Part shown: piece after piece, positions 63,945 through 64,000 of the stretch | How the letters are laid out: each line of letters opens with the position of its first letter | How positions within the stretch are numbered: position 1 is the stretch's first letter | NCBI RefSeq assembly: GCF_002001045.1 | Contig: NZ_MUNR01000004.1 | Location: 1 to 64,000 of the forward strand | DNA: 64,000 nt | Reading direction: 5' to 3' | DNA from: Rhodanobacter sp. C01 | GTDB lineage: Bacteria; Pseudomonadota; Gammaproteobacteria; Xanthomonadales; Rhodanobacteraceae | The notes under the pieces: generated by a model | What the model saw: the letters and a program-made list of their open reading frames with translations, nothing else | The model's database searches: none | What the model was told of the DNA's origin: nothing | Program-made: the position numbers and the translations under genes

Positions 63945-64000
63945 ACCACGACATCGACGACACCATCCCGTCCTTCGACGACCCAGCCCACGAACGCGAA
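63941..64000 (+). CDS. start of a partner gene, cut by the window end
   Basis: ATG 63941 overlaps the sigma stop. Only 20 codons (MNHDIDDTIPSFDDPAHERE) are present. The overlap suggests a cognate anti-sigma factor, but the protein is too short here to identify. Confidence 0.5.
   Translation, partial: MNHDIDDTIPSFDDPAHERE

Overview
The window looks like about 64 kb of chromosome from a high-GC gammaproteobacterium of the Xanthomonadales/Rhodanobacteraceae type (Rhodanobacter, Dyella or Luteibacter-like). This is inferred from the gene repertoire (lexA2-imuA-imuB-dnaE2 cassette, dedicated-sortase-type two-component pair, TonB-dependent iron operon) and from GTAGGAGCG-type REP hairpins; no rRNA or tRNA gene was found to confirm it.

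Positions 1-31000 are an accessory region of mixed composition. From the left it holds a 3' remnant of an SRAP (YedK/HMCES-like) gene, a small Cys-rich ORF, a PH-like/J-domain protein with a membrane partner, an intact SRAP gene, and two integron-type cassettes (a SLATT 2TM protein and an FRG-domain protein) separated by attC-like sites. These are followed by a large PD-(D/E)XK-like protein, a second SRAP remnant and a second PD-(D/E)XK-like protein. Next comes a DNA-damage block: lexA2-imuA-imuB-dnaE2 (minus strand), led by a clear palindromic operator, divergent from an mrfA-mrfB-like helicase/exonuclease pair. Then follow a LprI-like pseudogene, a broken IS3-family transposase, an HNH endonuclease, a third SRAP remnant, a 548-aa protein of unknown function, and a compact integrative mobilizable element (MobA/MobL relaxase, DUF3987 protein, a small protein, AlpA-type regulator, tyrosine integrase). 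The repeated SRAP pieces suggest that the island grew by repeated insertion or recombination at SRAP copies.

From about 31000 to the end the sequence looks like ordinary chromosome. There is a Fur-box-led iron operon (DUF3325-like, DUF3649-like, PepSY, TonB-dependent siderophore receptor), a chorismate-lyase-like secreted protein, a GNAT enzyme, trpE, a GYF/pilin-like membrane protein, a two-component system with a small partner gene, rpe, a djlA-like co-chaperone with a cytochrome c, and purC followed by membrane proteins. Further right are a second Y-family polymerase, an agarase-like lipoprotein, an amino-acid permease, a lipoprotein, ECF sigma and membrane-protein cluster, an ATP-grasp enzyme, dinB, a NatAB-like ABC exporter, DUF3224, an alpha/beta hydrolase and a second ECF sigma factor whose partner gene runs off the end.

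The window is unusually rich in DNA-damage tolerance: SRAP, ImuB, DnaE2, a second Y-family polymerase, DinB and MrfAB. The defence-like genes of the island (SLATT-FRG, the two PD-(D/E)XK-like proteins, HNH plus the 548-aa protein, PH-J-domain plus membrane protein) are the best places to look for undescribed systems.
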